Part shown: in pieces, positions 33,866 through 43,275 of the stretch
Position numbering within the stretch: the first letter of the stretch is position 1
Layout: each line of letters begins with the position of its first letter
NCBI RefSeq assembly: GCF_000242895.2
Contig: NC_021171.1
Location: 3,940,001 to 4,004,000, forward strand
DNA length: 64,000 nucleotides
Source: Bacillus sp. 1NLA3E
Lineage (GTDB): Bacteria > Bacillota > Bacilli > Bacillales > Cytobacillaceae
Direction: 5' to 3'
Notes under the pieces: model-generated
What the model was told of the DNA's origin: nothing
The model's database searches: none
Seen by the model: the letters and a program-made list of their open reading frames with translations, nothing else
Made by a program: the position numbers and the translations under genes

Positions 33866-35962
33866 ATGCAATTATTTCATTCTTTACAAGCAGCTCTCAT
33901 CCGTTTTTGGAGAAAAAACCATATCACCCAATTTTTTTTATTACTTTGTTTAACCGCGGTTTTACTGACCATTTTATTTTTTGCTTTTATGGCTAGCAGG
34001 GCTAATGTTCAAACATTAAAAGACGGCCTGGAGCAGTCAACGATTATTTACGACAAGGACGGGGAAAACGCCACGACTTTATCAACCAATCGAACCGAAG
34101 GGGTAAAGATTGAAGAACTCCCTAACCATGTTAAAAATGCCGTTGTTGCCATTGAAGATGAACGCTTTTACGAACATAATGGTTTTGATATTAGGGGGAT
34201 AGCTCGGGCCTTTTTTAGCAATTTATTTTCGTTAAGTATAACGGGTGGTGGCAGTACCATTACTCAACAGTTAACGAAGAATGCCCTCCTATCACCAGAA
34301 CAAACCTATAAACGGAAAATTGAGGAATTGTTCCTGGCAGTAGAAATCGAAAAGTATTACAAAAAGGACGAAATCCTCCAAATGTATTTAAATCAAGTGT
34401 ATTTTGGGAGTGGCGCTTGGGGAATTGGTCATGCATCAGAAAAATACTATAATAAACCGATTGAACAGGTATCGATCAGTGAAGCGGCTCTTTTAGCTGG
34501 ATTATTGCAGTCTCCATCCGCTTTAGATCCATACAACCACTACGACAGAGCCATTAAAAGACGCAATATTGTCTTAGGTAAAATGAAGGAATTGGGCATG
34601 ATTTCGAAAACCGAATATAACACCGCCATCAACGAAAACATTAAATTAGAAGACGGCGGCGGAAGTTATATTGAACGTAAGTATCCCTATTATGTTGACG
34701 CTGTTTTAAATGAAGCCATTTCTAAATACGGACTTACTCAAGATGAAATTTTAACAAGAGGGTATCGGATTTACACTGAAATGGATCAAAATATCCAATC
34801 TTCCCTTGAAAAAGTTTACGCAAGAACCGCTTTATTTCCAAAAAATAGAGACAGCTCGACTTTAGTTCAAAGTGGTGCCGTTCTACTCGATGCGAGCTCT
34901 GGCGGAATCCGCGGTGTAATCGGTGGACGAGGGGGCTATGTGTTTCGCGGCTTCAATCGTGCTACTCAATTAAAGGCTCAACCGGGATCAACGTTAAAAC
35001 CATTAGCTGTTTACACCCCGGCTCTTGAAGAGGGGTATGAGGCTACTTCGATGCTGGTAGATAAACCGATGTCATTTAGCAGCTATCATCCGGAGAACGC
35101 CTCAAAAACCTATCAAGGAGAAATCCCGATGTACAAAGCTGTTGAGAACTCTGTCAATCTACCAGCTGTTTGGCTTTTAAATAAAATTGGTTTAGAAAAA
35201 GGTCTCGATTCTTTGAAGAGGTTTGGGATTCCGTATGAAAAGGAAGACGAGCACCTAGCAGTTGCTCTCGGTGGGATGCATAAAGGGGTTTCACCTCAGG
35301 AAATGGCTGAAGCCTATTCTACTTTTCCAAACGGAGGAAAACGGACAGACAGCCATTTTATCATAAAAATTGTCGGTCCTACTGGTACCGTTATTGCTGA
35401 AAGAAAAGAGGAAACAAAAAAAGTTACGTCCAAACAAGTTGCGGATGACATGACCTCCATGTTACTAAATGTAGTTGAAACAGGCACCGGACAACGAACA
35501 AAGATGACCAATGTTCAAATTGCCGGAAAAACAGGCTCAACTCAGCTTCCCTACAACGATATAAATGGGACAAAAGATCAGTGGTTTGTTGGGTATACGC
35601 CAAATCTTGTCGGTGCGGTATGGCTTGGCTATGACATGACCGATCGTGAGCATTATTTACCCAACAGTAGCTCAGATACAGTAGTACCAATCTTTAGAGC
35701 TATTATGGAGCAGTCGCTTCCCTATGTAGAACAAGGGAAATTTGATGCAGAATCCGTAAACGCACAGCTAGCTAAAAAAGATTACACCCAAAAGGTCATT
35801 AAAGATAAAACAGAAGAAGTGAAGAAAAAAGCGCAGGAGATTGAAGGCATAATAAAAGAAGAAAGTCCAAAATGGAAACAAAACTTAGAGGCTGGAATAG
35901 AGAGCCTTATTGAGATTGGCAAAAATTTAAAAAATGTAATTACTCAAGTAACACAAAGATAA
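33866..35962 (+). CDS. Class A penicillin-binding protein (PbpF/PbpG type)
   Basis: Bifunctional peptidoglycan synthase. The 698-residue product has an N-terminal cytoplasmic tail, a membrane anchor (about 22-44), and a GT51 glycosyltransferase domain (EDERFYEHNGFD, STITQQLTKN). A transpeptidase domain follows, with Ser374 in PGSTLKP, SVN near 427 and KTGS near 554. A charged helical tail ends the protein. Size and order fit the sporulation-associated PBP2c/PBP2d of Bacillus. GGAG precedes the ATG, and a strong terminator follows. Confidence 0.9.
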   Translation: MQLFHSLQAALIRFWRKNHITQFFLLLCLTAVLLTILFFAFMASRANVQTLKDGLEQSTIIYDKDGENATTLSTNRTEGVKIEELPNHVKNAVVAIEDERFYEHNGFDIRGIARAFFSNLFSLSITGGGSTITQQLTKNALLSPEQTYKRKIEELFLAVEIEKYYKKDEILQMYLNQVYFGSGAWGIGHASEKYYNKPIEQVSISEAALLAGLLQSPSALDPYNHYDRAIKRRNIVLGKMKELGMISKTEYNTAINENIKLEDGGGSYIERKYPYYVDAVLNEAISKYGLTQDEILTRGYRIYTEMDQNIQSSLEKVYARTALFPKNRDSSTLVQSGAVLLDASSGGIRGVIGGRGGYVFRGFNRATQLKAQPGSTLKPLAVYTPALEEGYEATSMLVDKPMSFSSYHPENASKTYQGEIPMYKAVENSVNLPAVWLLNKIGLEKGLDSLKRFGIPYEKEDEHLAVALGGMHKGVSPQEMAEAYSTFPNGGKRTDSHFIIKIVGPTGTVIAERKEETKKVTSKQVADDMTSMLLNVVETGTGQRTKMTNVQIAGKTGSTQLPYNDINGTKDQWFVGYTPNLVGAVWLGYDMTDREHYLPNSSSDTVVPIFRAIMEQSLPYVEQGKFDAESVNAQLAKKDYTQKVIKDKTEEVKKKAQEIEGIIKEESPKWKQNLEAGIESLIEIGKNLKNVITQVTQR

Positions 35963-35980
35963 ATCATATAATCTAATTCA

Positions 35981-36046
35981 AAAAGAGGTATTGAAACAAA
36001 GTGTATTAAATCATGTCTGCACTTTGTTCCGATACCTCTTTCTTTT
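35981..36046. terminator. Two-way terminator between the PBP and ligase genes
   Basis: Long stem: AAAGAGGTAT pairs with ATACCTCTTT, and ACAAAGTG with CACTTTGT, with A-rich and T-rich flanks. The neighbouring genes converge on it. Confidence 0.85.
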
Positions 36047-36060
36047 ATGTAGTTTGGCTT

Positions 36061-37374
36061 TTATTTCTGACTCTCTCTAGTTTCCTCACCCGAATCTTGC
36101 TTCACTTCAATATTCAGATACAAGGTTGATACTGCCATCGTCATTCCTAAAACAGCCCAAAATATTGGGGCTACGGGAACTGTGCTTATATTAAAAAATG
36201 CTTGAACAAGGTAGGAAAAGATCGCTGAAATTAAACCGTACAGGAGGATTTTCTCCTTGTCCATCTGAACATTTTTAACGGCTTTAAAGGCATTTCTTAA
36301 AATAACAAATAGTAAATATAGATACGTTAAAAGTGCCGGGACACCCAATGTAATTGCCATTTGTAAATACTCATTATGAGCTTTATCGACAATCATATCA
36401 CCGAAAAACCCCTTCTTTTCCTGATCATTTGGGAATACATAGGCAAAAGTGTCTGGCCCTGAACCAACCCAGAAATATTTCGGGACTAACGGTAACGATT
36501 TTTTCCATATAAACAAGCGGAAAGAACCCTCTTCGCCCGTACTTTTATCAGTAACAATACGATAGGAATCAGAAAAGAGTGTACCGACCCGATTGTAAAG
36601 ACTCCCTTTTTCAGCAATATTAATCAAGACTACTAAAAGGGTTAACGTAATTAATAATGTTGCCCATTTCTTCCAAAGATATTTTCTCTTCATAATCACA
36701 AAGAAAGAGACAAATATTATTCCACAAAATACCCCTACCCAACCACTTCTCGTCCCAGAAAAAAGGAGCGCGATAAAAGCTAAGCTAATTGTAATTAAAT
36801 AAAAGGATGAACGGGATTTTTTCTGAGCATTTAAATAAACCGAAATCGTTAACATGATCACTAAAACAAGGTAAGAGCCAAAAAAATTGGGGTTATCAAA
36901 AAAAGCGTAGCTCCGTACTTCGTTATAATACATCGGAGTTCTGGGCAGGAAATCTAAGAAATAATGCTGTAAGATTCCATAAATCGAAACAATTACAGAC
37001 ACGATCGCCATTTCCGACATCACTTTTTTTAATTTTTGTTCATTGATAAGCCGATATGAAAATAGTAAGACGCTACAATAAGAGGTGAAAGCCAAAAGTC
37101 CTTCATAACGGTTTAGCTTACCATAGACGGACACCACTGGATTTACTGAAAAAATAGTGGAAATTCCCACTAAACATAAAAAAATGATCACAATTATTTC
37201 AATTGATAAATATGGTTCTATAAAATTAGGTTTCCATGACTTCCTTTTAAAAACAATATATAGCCAAGTACATAAAACGAATACTTCCAAATAATAATAC
37301 TTGGGCATCGTATAATATCGTTCAATCCCCCATGGGTAGATTAGTAAAGGAAACAACAGAGTAAACCAATACAT
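36061..37374 (-). CDS. O-antigen ligase-like membrane protein
   Basis: The 437-residue protein has about ten to twelve membrane helices and a large loop. Family features visible are GTRSGWVGV and the loop around GSGPDTFAYVFPND, then DKAHNEYLQMAITLGVPALL. The His and Gly-rich positions match the Wzy_C/O-antigen ligase fold. In Gram-positives such proteins attach or polymerise cell-surface glycans; the partner pathway is not encoded here. AAAGGGG lies before the ATG. Confidence 0.8.
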   Translation of the reverse strand: MYWFTLLFPLLIYPWGIERYYTMPKYYYLEVFVLCTWLYIVFKRKSWKPNFIEPYLSIEIIVIIFLCLVGISTIFSVNPVVSVYGKLNRYEGLLAFTSYCSVLLFSYRLINEQKLKKVMSEMAIVSVIVSIYGILQHYFLDFLPRTPMYYNEVRSYAFFDNPNFFGSYLVLVIMLTISVYLNAQKKSRSSFYLITISLAFIALLFSGTRSGWVGVFCGIIFVSFFVIMKRKYLWKKWATLLITLTLLVVLINIAEKGSLYNRVGTLFSDSYRIVTDKSTGEEGSFRLFIWKKSLPLVPKYFWVGSGPDTFAYVFPNDQEKKGFFGDMIVDKAHNEYLQMAITLGVPALLTYLYLLFVILRNAFKAVKNVQMDKEKILLYGLISAIFSYLVQAFFNISTVPVAPIFWAVLGMTMAVSTLYLNIEVKQDSGEETRESQK

Positions 37375-37554
37375 CGATGAAAACCCCTTTAAGTAGAACT
37401 ATAGAACCAATCTCCTAAATTCCCTAATTCTATTTTCCAATAAAGGGAATCCTCCTAATTAATTACTATTTTTTATATAGTTATTTTATTATTTCATTTA
37501 ACTTGAAGCTATTCAATATGTATCACCAACTGGACAGATTAATTTTGACGAATA

Positions 37555-38508
37555 TTAATCTGCCTTTAAGGAATGATAATTTGAATGTTTTGCCTTTTCG
37601 TGTTTAGAATTCCCCTTTGATTTTTTTGAGGAAAGAATCACACCGGAAACAACGATGAATCCCCCCACAATTTGATACCAGTACAAATTTTCATCAGTAA
37701 ATACTGTCGCAAAAATGGTTGCAAATACTGGTAGCAAGTTTAGAAAAACACCAGACTTAGATGCACCTATTTTTGATACTCCAATATTCCAGGAAAGAAA
37801 GGCAATAATTGATGCTAAAATACCTACATAAAGAATGATGAATACGGAAAAGGGCTGAATTAAAACGGACTGGTTTGAATGGTTTAATTCCAACAAGCTC
37901 AAAGGGAGCAAAAACAGTACACCAACAAATGAAGTGATGTATAAAGTAGTAAGGGTTGGCAAGACAGTAGAATACTTTTTAATAATGACTGAATAAATTG
38001 CCCAAAAAATCACTGCGACCACTACAAACAAATCTCCTTGGTTAAAAGAAAAAGATTGTAATGACTGTAAAGCACCTTTTGAGAGGATAAACGCAACTCC
38101 AATGATCGATACAATAATTCCAACACCTTGGTAAGAGTTGAGTTTTTCTTTAAGAATGAATACAGAAAAAAAGGTGATAAACAACGGGGTTGTTGAATTC
38201 ACAACCGCGGCATTAATTGAGGTTGTATAGTGTAATGAAAAGTAAATGATTGTATTGTAGCCTGCAATTCCCGTTACAGATAGTAACAGCAAAATCCATT
38301 TATGATTCCTAAGAATACGCCAATCTGATTTAAGACGATTTCTCATAAATAGCGACAATACTAGAAATGCCAAAAGCCATCTTAGTAGCGAAAAAGTTAG
38401 CGGCGGAAAGTAATCTGCTGCAACACGACCGATGACAAAATTTCCACCCCAAATCATATTCGCAAGAATAAGCAGTAAATAAGGATAATTTCCTTTAAAT
38501 GAATTCAA
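37555..38508 (-). CDS. EamA/DMT family transporter
   Basis: The 317-residue membrane protein has ten helices arranged as two EamA repeats (first with NMIWGGNFVIGRVAADYF, second after a QGDLFVVVAVIFWAIYSVI segment). The family exports metabolites such as amino acids or nucleobases; the substrate is unknown. The start is TTG with GGAGG 9 bases upstream. It is not linked to the thi operon, which ends with a terminator on the same strand just before it. Confidence 0.85.
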   Translation of the reverse strand: MNSFKGNYPYLLLILANMIWGGNFVIGRVAADYFPPLTFSLLRWLLAFLVLSLFMRNRLKSDWRILRNHKWILLLLSVTGIAGYNTIIYFSLHYTTSINAAVVNSTTPLFITFFSVFILKEKLNSYQGVGIIVSIIGVAFILSKGALQSLQSFSFNQGDLFVVVAVIFWAIYSVIIKKYSTVLPTLTTLYITSFVGVLFLLPLSLLELNHSNQSVLIQPFSVFIILYVGILASIIAFLSWNIGVSKIGASKSGVFLNLLPVFATIFATVFTDENLYWYQIVGGFIVVSGVILSSKKSKGNSKHEKAKHSNYHSLKAD

Positions 38509-38633
38509 ACTTGAAACCCTCCTTCTTTTTAATTCCGATTCAATAACTCTTTGCCATATAAATGATTCATTTTAAAAGTCATTTCATTTTTATTGTTTTA
38601 ATATAACATTTTTAAAATTTTCAGTCTTTATTT

Positions 38634-38666
38634 TCAAAAAAATAAGGAACGAATTGAGTTCGCTCC
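38634..38666 (-). terminator. Terminator after thiE
   Basis: 8-bp stem GGAGCGAA/TTCGTTCC (one G-T pair) with a 5-base loop, then TTATTTTTTT on the minus strand. Confidence 0.85.
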
Positions 38667-38674
38667 CTCCATCT

Positions 38675-39331
38675 TTACTTATATGAAACAAGATTTCTTA
38701 TTTTCCTAGCCGCTTCCCTTACCGAATCTGCTGCACTAATCGCACTAATTACGGCTACTCCATCTGCCCCAGCTTGAAATACAGATGCACTATTTTCATG
38801 ATTGATCCCCCCGATTCCAACAATCGGAATGTTAAAACCCGTTTGCCTTAACGTTTGGATAAGCGTAAATCCGGCAGCCTCCTTAGCGTCTTCTTTTGTT
38901 TTCGTAGGAAACACCGGACCAAGCCCAAGATAGTCTGCCCCATATCGCATGGCAATTTCTGCTTCAGCAAGGGAGTGTGCTGAAACACCAAGGATTTTAT
39001 CACCAATTCGATTCCTTACTGTTTTAATTGATTCATCCTCCTGACCAATATGAACACCGTCAGCATCGAGCAAGAGGGCTAAATCCACATCATCATTAAC
39101 AATAAACGGAATTTGATTCTCTCGGCAAATACTTTGAAGTTCATAGGCTAATTCGAGCTTTTCTGCCCCGATAAGCGATCCCGTTCCTTTCTCACGGAAT
39201 TGAAAAAGAGAAATCCCCCCAGCTATTGCCTCAGCTAACACTTCTGCAGGCTGTTTCGAACAATTCATACTACCTACGATAAAATAAACCTGTAAAAGCT
39301 CTTTTAATTTTTCACTATGAATCCGCGCCAC
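38675..39331 (-). CDS. thiE: Thiamine-phosphate synthase
   Basis: Joins HMP-pyrophosphate and thiazole phosphate to thiamine phosphate. The 218-residue TIM barrel shows [11 protein letters not shown], the pyrophosphate-binding [40 protein letters not shown] and GIGGI. The start is taken as GTG at 39331, although the AAGGAG site is 13 bases away. It is the last gene of thiM-thiD-thiE, 10 bases after thiD. Confidence 0.93.
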   Translation of the reverse strand: MARIHSEKLKELLQVYFIVGSMNCSKQPAEVLAEAIAGGISLFQFREKGTGSLIGAEKLELAYELQSICRENQIPFIVNDDVDLALLLDADGVHIGQEDESIKTVRNRIGDKILGVSAHSLAEAEIAMRYGADYLGLGPVFPTKTKEDAKEAAGFTLIQTLRQTGFNIPIVGIGGINHENSASVFQAGADGVAVISAISAADSVREAARKIRNLVSYK

Positions 39332-39341
39332 GTAAGCATCA

Positions 39342-40151
39342 CTACTCCTTACCTAATCTTCTTTTATAAGCCCAATGATTTGTCGGCCCATGGCCCTGCC
39401 CAATATGGAGATCATCTTCAATTGCAGCTTGGATAAAATCCTTCGCTTTGGCAACAGCCTCGTAGACACTTTTCCCTTGTGCAAGTTCTGCGGTAATTGC
39501 CGCCGAAAAAGTGCAGCCTGTTCCATGAGTATTTTTTGTTAATGCCCTTTTACTTTTAAAATAAATAAACTCTTGTCCATCAAATAATACATCAACCGCT
39601 TCATGTGGATCCTCATCATGGCCACCCTTAAGGACAACATGCTTCGCTCCTAAATCTACTAGTTTTCTAGCAGCCTCTTTTTTATCATCAAGAGTTTGGA
39701 TTTTCATCCCTGTCAGTACTTCTGCTTCGGGAATATTGGGAGTCACTATCATCGAGAGCGGCAACAAATGTCTTTTTAGCGCAGTGATGGCCTCATTTTG
39801 CAGTAGCGAAGCTCCCCCTTTTGCGATCATCACTGGATCAACAACAACTTTTCCCCACTGATAAGTCCTGATTTTTTCAGATACAGCTTCAATAATTTCC
39901 GCGTTAAATAACATTCCTGTCTTTACAGCGTCGGCCCCCATATCTTCACCAATCGCTTGAATCTGTCGGGAAACCGCTTCTGCTGTTAGCGGATAGACAC
40001 CATGAACACCTAATGTATTTTGGGCTGTAACAGCTGTTAGCGCCGACATCCCAAACACACCTAATTCTTGGAACGTTTTAAGGTCCGCTTGAATCCCTGC
40101 TCCGCCGCCACTATCTGAGCCTGCTATCGTTAAAGCCTTCTTAGTCACCAT
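39342..40151 (-). CDS. thiD: Hydroxymethylpyrimidine (phosphate) kinase
   Basis: Phosphorylates HMP and then HMP phosphate in thiamine synthesis and salvage. The 269-residue ribokinase-like product starts [20 protein letters not shown], has [15 protein letters not shown], and ends with the nucleotide/anion-hole motif [13 protein letters not shown]. It lies between thiM and thiE in the salvage operon. Confidence 0.94.
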   Translation of the reverse strand: MVTKKALTIAGSDSGGGAGIQADLKTFQELGVFGMSALTAVTAQNTLGVHGVYPLTAEAVSRQIQAIGEDMGADAVKTGMLFNAEIIEAVSEKIRTYQWGKVVVDPVMIAKGGASLLQNEAITALKRHLLPLSMIVTPNIPEAEVLTGMKIQTLDDKKEAARKLVDLGAKHVVLKGGHDEDPHEAVDVLFDGQEFIYFKSKRALTKNTHGTGCTFSAAITAELAQGKSVYEAVAKAKDFIQAAIEDDLHIGQGHGPTNHWAYKRRLGKE

Positions 40152-40169
40152 TGTAAAATTACCTTCTCT

Positions 40170-40976
40170 CTAAATCTTTTCAAATCTACTAAATTCCATA
40201 ATTTCAGAGGATGAAGCCTGATAAAGCTGATTTAATAATTCAATTTGAAAGCTTCCAGGTCCACTATGAGCGGTTTTCTCTGCCGCGATTTCTGCAGCGA
40301 TTCCATAAAAAGATAAAGCAGCAACTGAAGCAACCATCAAGTCCTTTTCAACAGCAGCAAATGCTGCAATAACAGAGGTTAATAGACAACCTGTACCCGT
40401 TACCCTTGTCAGGATTGGATGGCCATTTTGAATGACATAGGTAGTTTCTCCGTCTGAAACCACGTCATCCTTCCCGGTTGCGATCACGACGGTGTTTAGT
40501 TTTTTTGCAGTGGAAACGACTAAATCCGTGACATTCCCCTGGGAATTTCCTGCATCTACTCCTTTCACAATCCAATTTTCTCCTGCCACATTGGCAACCT
40601 CGGCAGCATTGCCCCTAATGATTGAAAAGTTAACGTCTTCAATTAATTTTCGTGCAGTTTCGGTACGGTAGGGTGTCGCCCCCGCACCAACTGGATCTAA
40701 CACAACGGGTATGCCTTGCTCATTTGCTGCTTTACCAGCAATGTGCATCGCCTCTACGGTTCTTTCATTAAGAGTTCCCATATTTATAACAAGTGCTTTC
40801 GCAATTTTCACCATGTCTGCAACTTCTTTTCGACTATCTGCCATAACTGGAGAGGCACCAAGAGCCAAAAGGCCATTTGCAGTAAAATTTGTTACCACCA
40901 CGTTGGTAATATTATGAATGAGCGGGTTTTGTTTTCTAACTTGCTCCAATAACTCAACAACCTTTTCCTTGTTCAT
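40170..40976 (-). CDS. thiM: Hydroxyethylthiazole kinase
   Basis: Phosphorylates the thiazole alcohol for salvage. The 268-residue product has [43 protein letters not shown] and the catalytic [13 protein letters not shown] loop. AAGGAG is 8 bases from the ATG at 40976, which I prefer over the ATG six bases earlier. Just upstream lie the remains of a MITE and a complete IS110-type element, which separate the operon from its TPP riboswitch. Confidence 0.94.
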   Translation of the reverse strand: MNKEKVVELLEQVRKQNPLIHNITNVVVTNFTANGLLALGASPVMADSRKEVADMVKIAKALVINMGTLNERTVEAMHIAGKAANEQGIPVVLDPVGAGATPYRTETARKLIEDVNFSIIRGNAAEVANVAGENWIVKGVDAGNSQGNVTDLVVSTAKKLNTVVIATGKDDVVSDGETTYVIQNGHPILTRVTGTGCLLTSVIAAFAAVEKDLMVASVAALSFYGIAAEIAAEKTAHSGPGSFQIELLNQLYQASSSEIMEFSRFEKI

Positions 40977-40996
40977 TTTCATTTCTCCTTATAATT

Positions 40997-41010
40997 GGCT
41001 CTGTTAAACT
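40997..41010 (-). mobile_element. MITE type A, copy 2: small end cut off by the IS110 insertion
   Basis: GGCTCTGTTAAACT is the terminal inverted repeat and first bases of a type A MITE. In intact copies the next bases are AGAATGTTGATTTCC; here those bases are found 1.8 kb away, from 42826. The two pieces restore one MITE when the IS is removed. The end is about 20 bases upstream of the thiM start codon. Confidence 0.85.
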
Positions 41011-41194
41011 CCCTCAGTTTAATGCGATTTTCTCCCGAATGCTCGCTAATTCGCAGGATTTCATAGTCCCATATTTTGAATTAACAGTTAAGTGGAATGA
41101 ATTCAGATCATTATTGGCTCGTGGAGGCATAGTGAAATAAAGGGATAAATAATAACCCCAATTTTTACCATGTGATGTACATGCTCCACGCCGC

Positions 41195-41345
41195 CCCTGG
41201 AGGCTTTCCCTCCCATGTCTCAACGGGTCAATTGCCCTTTCATTCCTTCGTCATGCCTACCCAAGGGGTGGAGGCCAGTCAAGCTAGATTAATGGGTCTA
41301 TGCCCTTTTGTTTAACAAATCTGGTACTCCGTACATATTTATTAT
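41195..41345 (-). ncRNA. Candidate bridge RNA (seekRNA) of the IS110-type element
   Basis: Read on the transposase strand, two similar loops follow each other. Loop 1 is closed by GGAG/CTCC and CCAG/CTGG (41327-41330 with 41270-41273; 41321-41324 with 41275-41278). It holds TGTTAAAC (41310-41317), a small GGG/CCC hairpin (41294-41305) and AATCTAG (41284-41290). These match the two halves of the MITE target GGCTCTGTTAAACT|AGAATG, each on one strand, meeting at the CT core. Loop 2 holds AGGAATG (41241-41247), an equivalent GGG/CCC hairpin (41225-41237) and GGGAG (41210-41214), matching the joined IS ends CAGGAATG-CT-CCCTC. The RNA's ends are my estimate. Confidence 0.6.
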
Positions 41346-41445
41346 CCTGCGAATAAGCCAGCATTCGGTTTATACAATTCTGTTATCTAATTTATTTTTG
41401 GTGTCACATTTAAGAAATCAGATTTAGTTCAAGGTTCTATCGTAA

Positions 41446-42720
41446 CTATGCTGCCAACACAATAATGTGGTTAACTTTTTCAGGACAGTAGAACTCATTT
41501 CGGCGAGCGATGCCCACAAAAATCCTCGCAAGTTTCCCAATCAATTTCATGATTGACTTCATTTTCTTCATCTTTTTTACTTTTACATTATAGGAGTGAA
41601 TTGCTTTAAATTCCGGATTATTCGCTACAAGACTCATTGTAGCTAAATATAGGAAACGTCGTAGTCTAGACCTTCCTCGCTTAGAGATGACAATTTGACC
41701 TTTCCACTTCCCTGAACTTGCTTCAGCTAAGTGTAATCCAGCATGGCGAAGCAAAGAATTCCCATGAGAAAAACCACTTAAATCTCCTGCCTCACCTAAA
41801 ATACCTGCCAATGAAATTACACTAATGCCTTTAATGGCAAGTAATTTATAAGCGAAAGGGATCTTTAATAGAGCATCAGTAACTTGTTCCTCCACTCTTT
41901 CGAGTTGTTTTAAAGCTAAATCATATTCCTCTAATAATTGTTCCAAATGAAATTTATAAGCATCAAGTGCTTGCTTTGTTCCAACTGATTTTCCAGCTAC
42001 CTGAATGAGTAATAGTGCCTTTTTTAAACCAGGTTGTCTCTTCATGATTGATTTCCAACCCATTATTACTTCCTCGGGCTCCATAGTTCCTAATTCTACA
42101 GGGGATGGGAATAGACGAAGGGTTGCAATTGCCCCTTTAGCGGTAATATCTTTAAACACCTGTCGGAGTTCGGGAAATACAATATCTACCCACCGATTTA
42201 ATTGGTTAGTAGAACTTACGAGACGCTTAACAACTACATCACGATTAGACATAAGAACCCTAAGTTTTTCAAATGACTCAGATGTAGGCCTAACCTCAGA
42301 GTAGTAACCGTTTTTCACCATATCAGCTATAACCAAAGCATCTTTTTTATCACTTTTAGATTGAGTATTATCACGATTTTCTTTATTTCTTTTTACTAAA
42401 TAGGGATTTACCGTTACCACTTCAATATTATGCTTAAAAAGCCATTTTGAAAGATTAATCCAATAGTGTCCAGTAGGTTCCATCCCAACAATAGATTCAT
42501 CTAAATTGTTTATTCTTTGAAGATTATTAATCCATTTTAATAAACTAGAAAATCCTTCTTCATTATTAGTAAATGTAAGTGGATCACCAACTACAATTCC
42601 GCGGAAATTAACAGCTCGGGCTACATGTAATTGTTGAGCAATATCTATCCCAACAACAAGATGTTTAACGGAAATTCTTTCTATTAGTTGATTTTGTTTG
42701 TTTTGCATTTTAAACTTCAA
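41446..42720 (-). CDS. IS110 family transposase
   Basis: RNA-guided recombinase of the IS110/IS1111 family. The 424-residue product has the N-terminal RuvC-like DEDD domain (GIDIAQQLHVA, VGMEPTGHYW, SDKKDALVIADMV), a coiled-coil middle, and the C-terminal transposase_20 domain with IKGISVISLAGILGE and SSGKWKGQIVISKRGRSRLR. The reading frame is intact, so it may be active. It lies in the same direction as the thi operon, downstream of the TPP riboswitch, and could be read from that promoter. Confidence 0.93.
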   Translation of the reverse strand: MKFKMQNKQNQLIERISVKHLVVGIDIAQQLHVARAVNFRGIVVGDPLTFTNNEEGFSSLLKWINNLQRINNLDESIVGMEPTGHYWINLSKWLFKHNIEVVTVNPYLVKRNKENRDNTQSKSDKKDALVIADMVKNGYYSEVRPTSESFEKLRVLMSNRDVVVKRLVSSTNQLNRWVDIVFPELRQVFKDITAKGAIATLRLFPSPVELGTMEPEEVIMGWKSIMKRQPGLKKALLLIQVAGKSVGTKQALDAYKFHLEQLLEEYDLALKQLERVEEQVTDALLKIPFAYKLLAIKGISVISLAGILGEAGDLSGFSHGNSLLRHAGLHLAEASSGKWKGQIVISKRGRSRLRRFLYLATMSLVANNPEFKAIHSYNVKVKKMKKMKSIMKLIGKLARIFVGIARRNEFYCPEKVNHIIVLAA

Positions 42721-42823
42721 AGTAGGGTTCCTCCTTAAGGTTGAGTTTGAGTGGTGTCTTACTCATATCTTACTGAGGAGCCCTATTTTTTTCAAACTCG
42801 AAAAATAACGTTCTACAGGAATG

Positions 42824-42997
42824 CTAGAATGTTGATTTCCGTTCCAGGCGCTTCGCTTTCCGCGGGGCGGGCGGTGAGCCTCCTCGGCGCTAAAGCGCCT
42901 GCGGGGTCTCACCTGTCCCGCTGCTCCCGCAGGAGTCTCGCGCCTTCCACTCCAATCAACATTGTGCAAAAAATCGACATTGAGCTTTAATACAGCC
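42824..42997 (-). mobile_element. MITE type A, copy 2: main part
   Basis: Carries the GC-rich core in reverse orientation and ends with CTTTAATACAGCC, the inverted-repeat partner of the GGCTCTGTTAAAC piece at 40997. Right of it lies the riboswitch terminator. The MITE therefore entered between that terminator and thiM before the IS110 element entered the MITE. Confidence 0.85.
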
Positions 42998-43000
42998 TAT

Positions 43001-43039
43001 AAAATAGTAAAAAGCCAGATCCAATAAGGACCTGGCTTT
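43001..43039 (-). terminator. Terminator of the TPP riboswitch
   Basis: 12-position stem (43011-43022 with 43028-43039, one mismatch) with a 5-base loop, followed by TTTTTACTATTTT on the minus strand. It is the expected expression platform of the riboswitch just upstream. Confidence 0.8.
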
Positions 43040-43070
43040 AGTGAGTGAAAGAATTACAGAAACATTTCCA

Positions 43071-43160
43071 CTACTTTCCTACGCTGGTTTAATCCAGATC
43101 AGGTCCGAAGGGTTAAAAAACGCTGCCGTTTTTTTCTCAGCCTATTTAAGGCACCCCTAG
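43071..43160 (-). promoter_or_regulatory. TPP (THI-box) riboswitch
   Basis: The minus strand carries the THI-box core in order: GGGGTGCC, GGCTGAGA, ACCCTT, GACCTGATCTGGATTAAACC and AGCGTAGGAAAGT. These bind thiamine pyrophosphate. A terminator follows, so thiamine sufficiency should stop transcription. The natural target is thiM-thiD-thiE, but 2 kb of inserted DNA now lies between. Confidence 0.93.
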
Positions 43161-43191
43161 TAGTTACTTATTATTTTTACATGTCGTAAAT

Positions 43192-43220
43192 ATAATAGCT
43201 TTTATCATCTTTCCTGTAAA
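43192..43220 (-). promoter_or_regulatory. SigA promoter of the TPP-controlled transcript
   Basis: TTTACA, 17 bases, TATTAT on the minus strand. The start near 43185 lies just before the riboswitch. Confidence 0.75.
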
Positions 43221-43275
43221 CAATTTTCTTTTATATTCTAAATCTTCATACTTTAATACACTTTGCCGATTGAGC

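Larger units (their letters stand above)
41011..42823 (-). mobile_element. IS110-type insertion sequence inside a MITE
   Basis: The borders are fixed by the split MITE: CT at 41009-41010 and again at 42824-42825 flanks about 1.81 kb. The element has a single transposase gene (41446-42720), about 100 bases before it and a long 435-base non-coding end after it. There are no clear terminal inverted repeats, and only the dinucleotide is repeated, as expected for this family. The layout with the non-coding RNA end behind the transposase is like the IS1111 group. Confidence 0.85.

Noticed and set aside
41014-41223. Open frame in the non-coding end of the IS110-type element
   Set aside because: It overlaps the candidate bridge RNA, has no ribosome site and no family resemblance.
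41011-42823. Terminal inverted repeats of the IS110-type element
   Set aside because: Comparing the two ends gives only a weak CTCAGT match at different depths. Borders were set from the split MITE instead.
42763-42969. Open frame rich in Arg, Gly and Pro on the minus strand
   Set aside because: It lies in the GC-rich MITE core and recurs in other MITE copies (for example 46515-46721); no ribosome site or protein family. It is a product of the repeat.
40989-43005. 8-bp target duplication around the interrupted MITE (TTATAATT against TATAAAAT)
   Set aside because: The two flanks do not agree well enough; the AT-rich context makes partial matches likely by chance.
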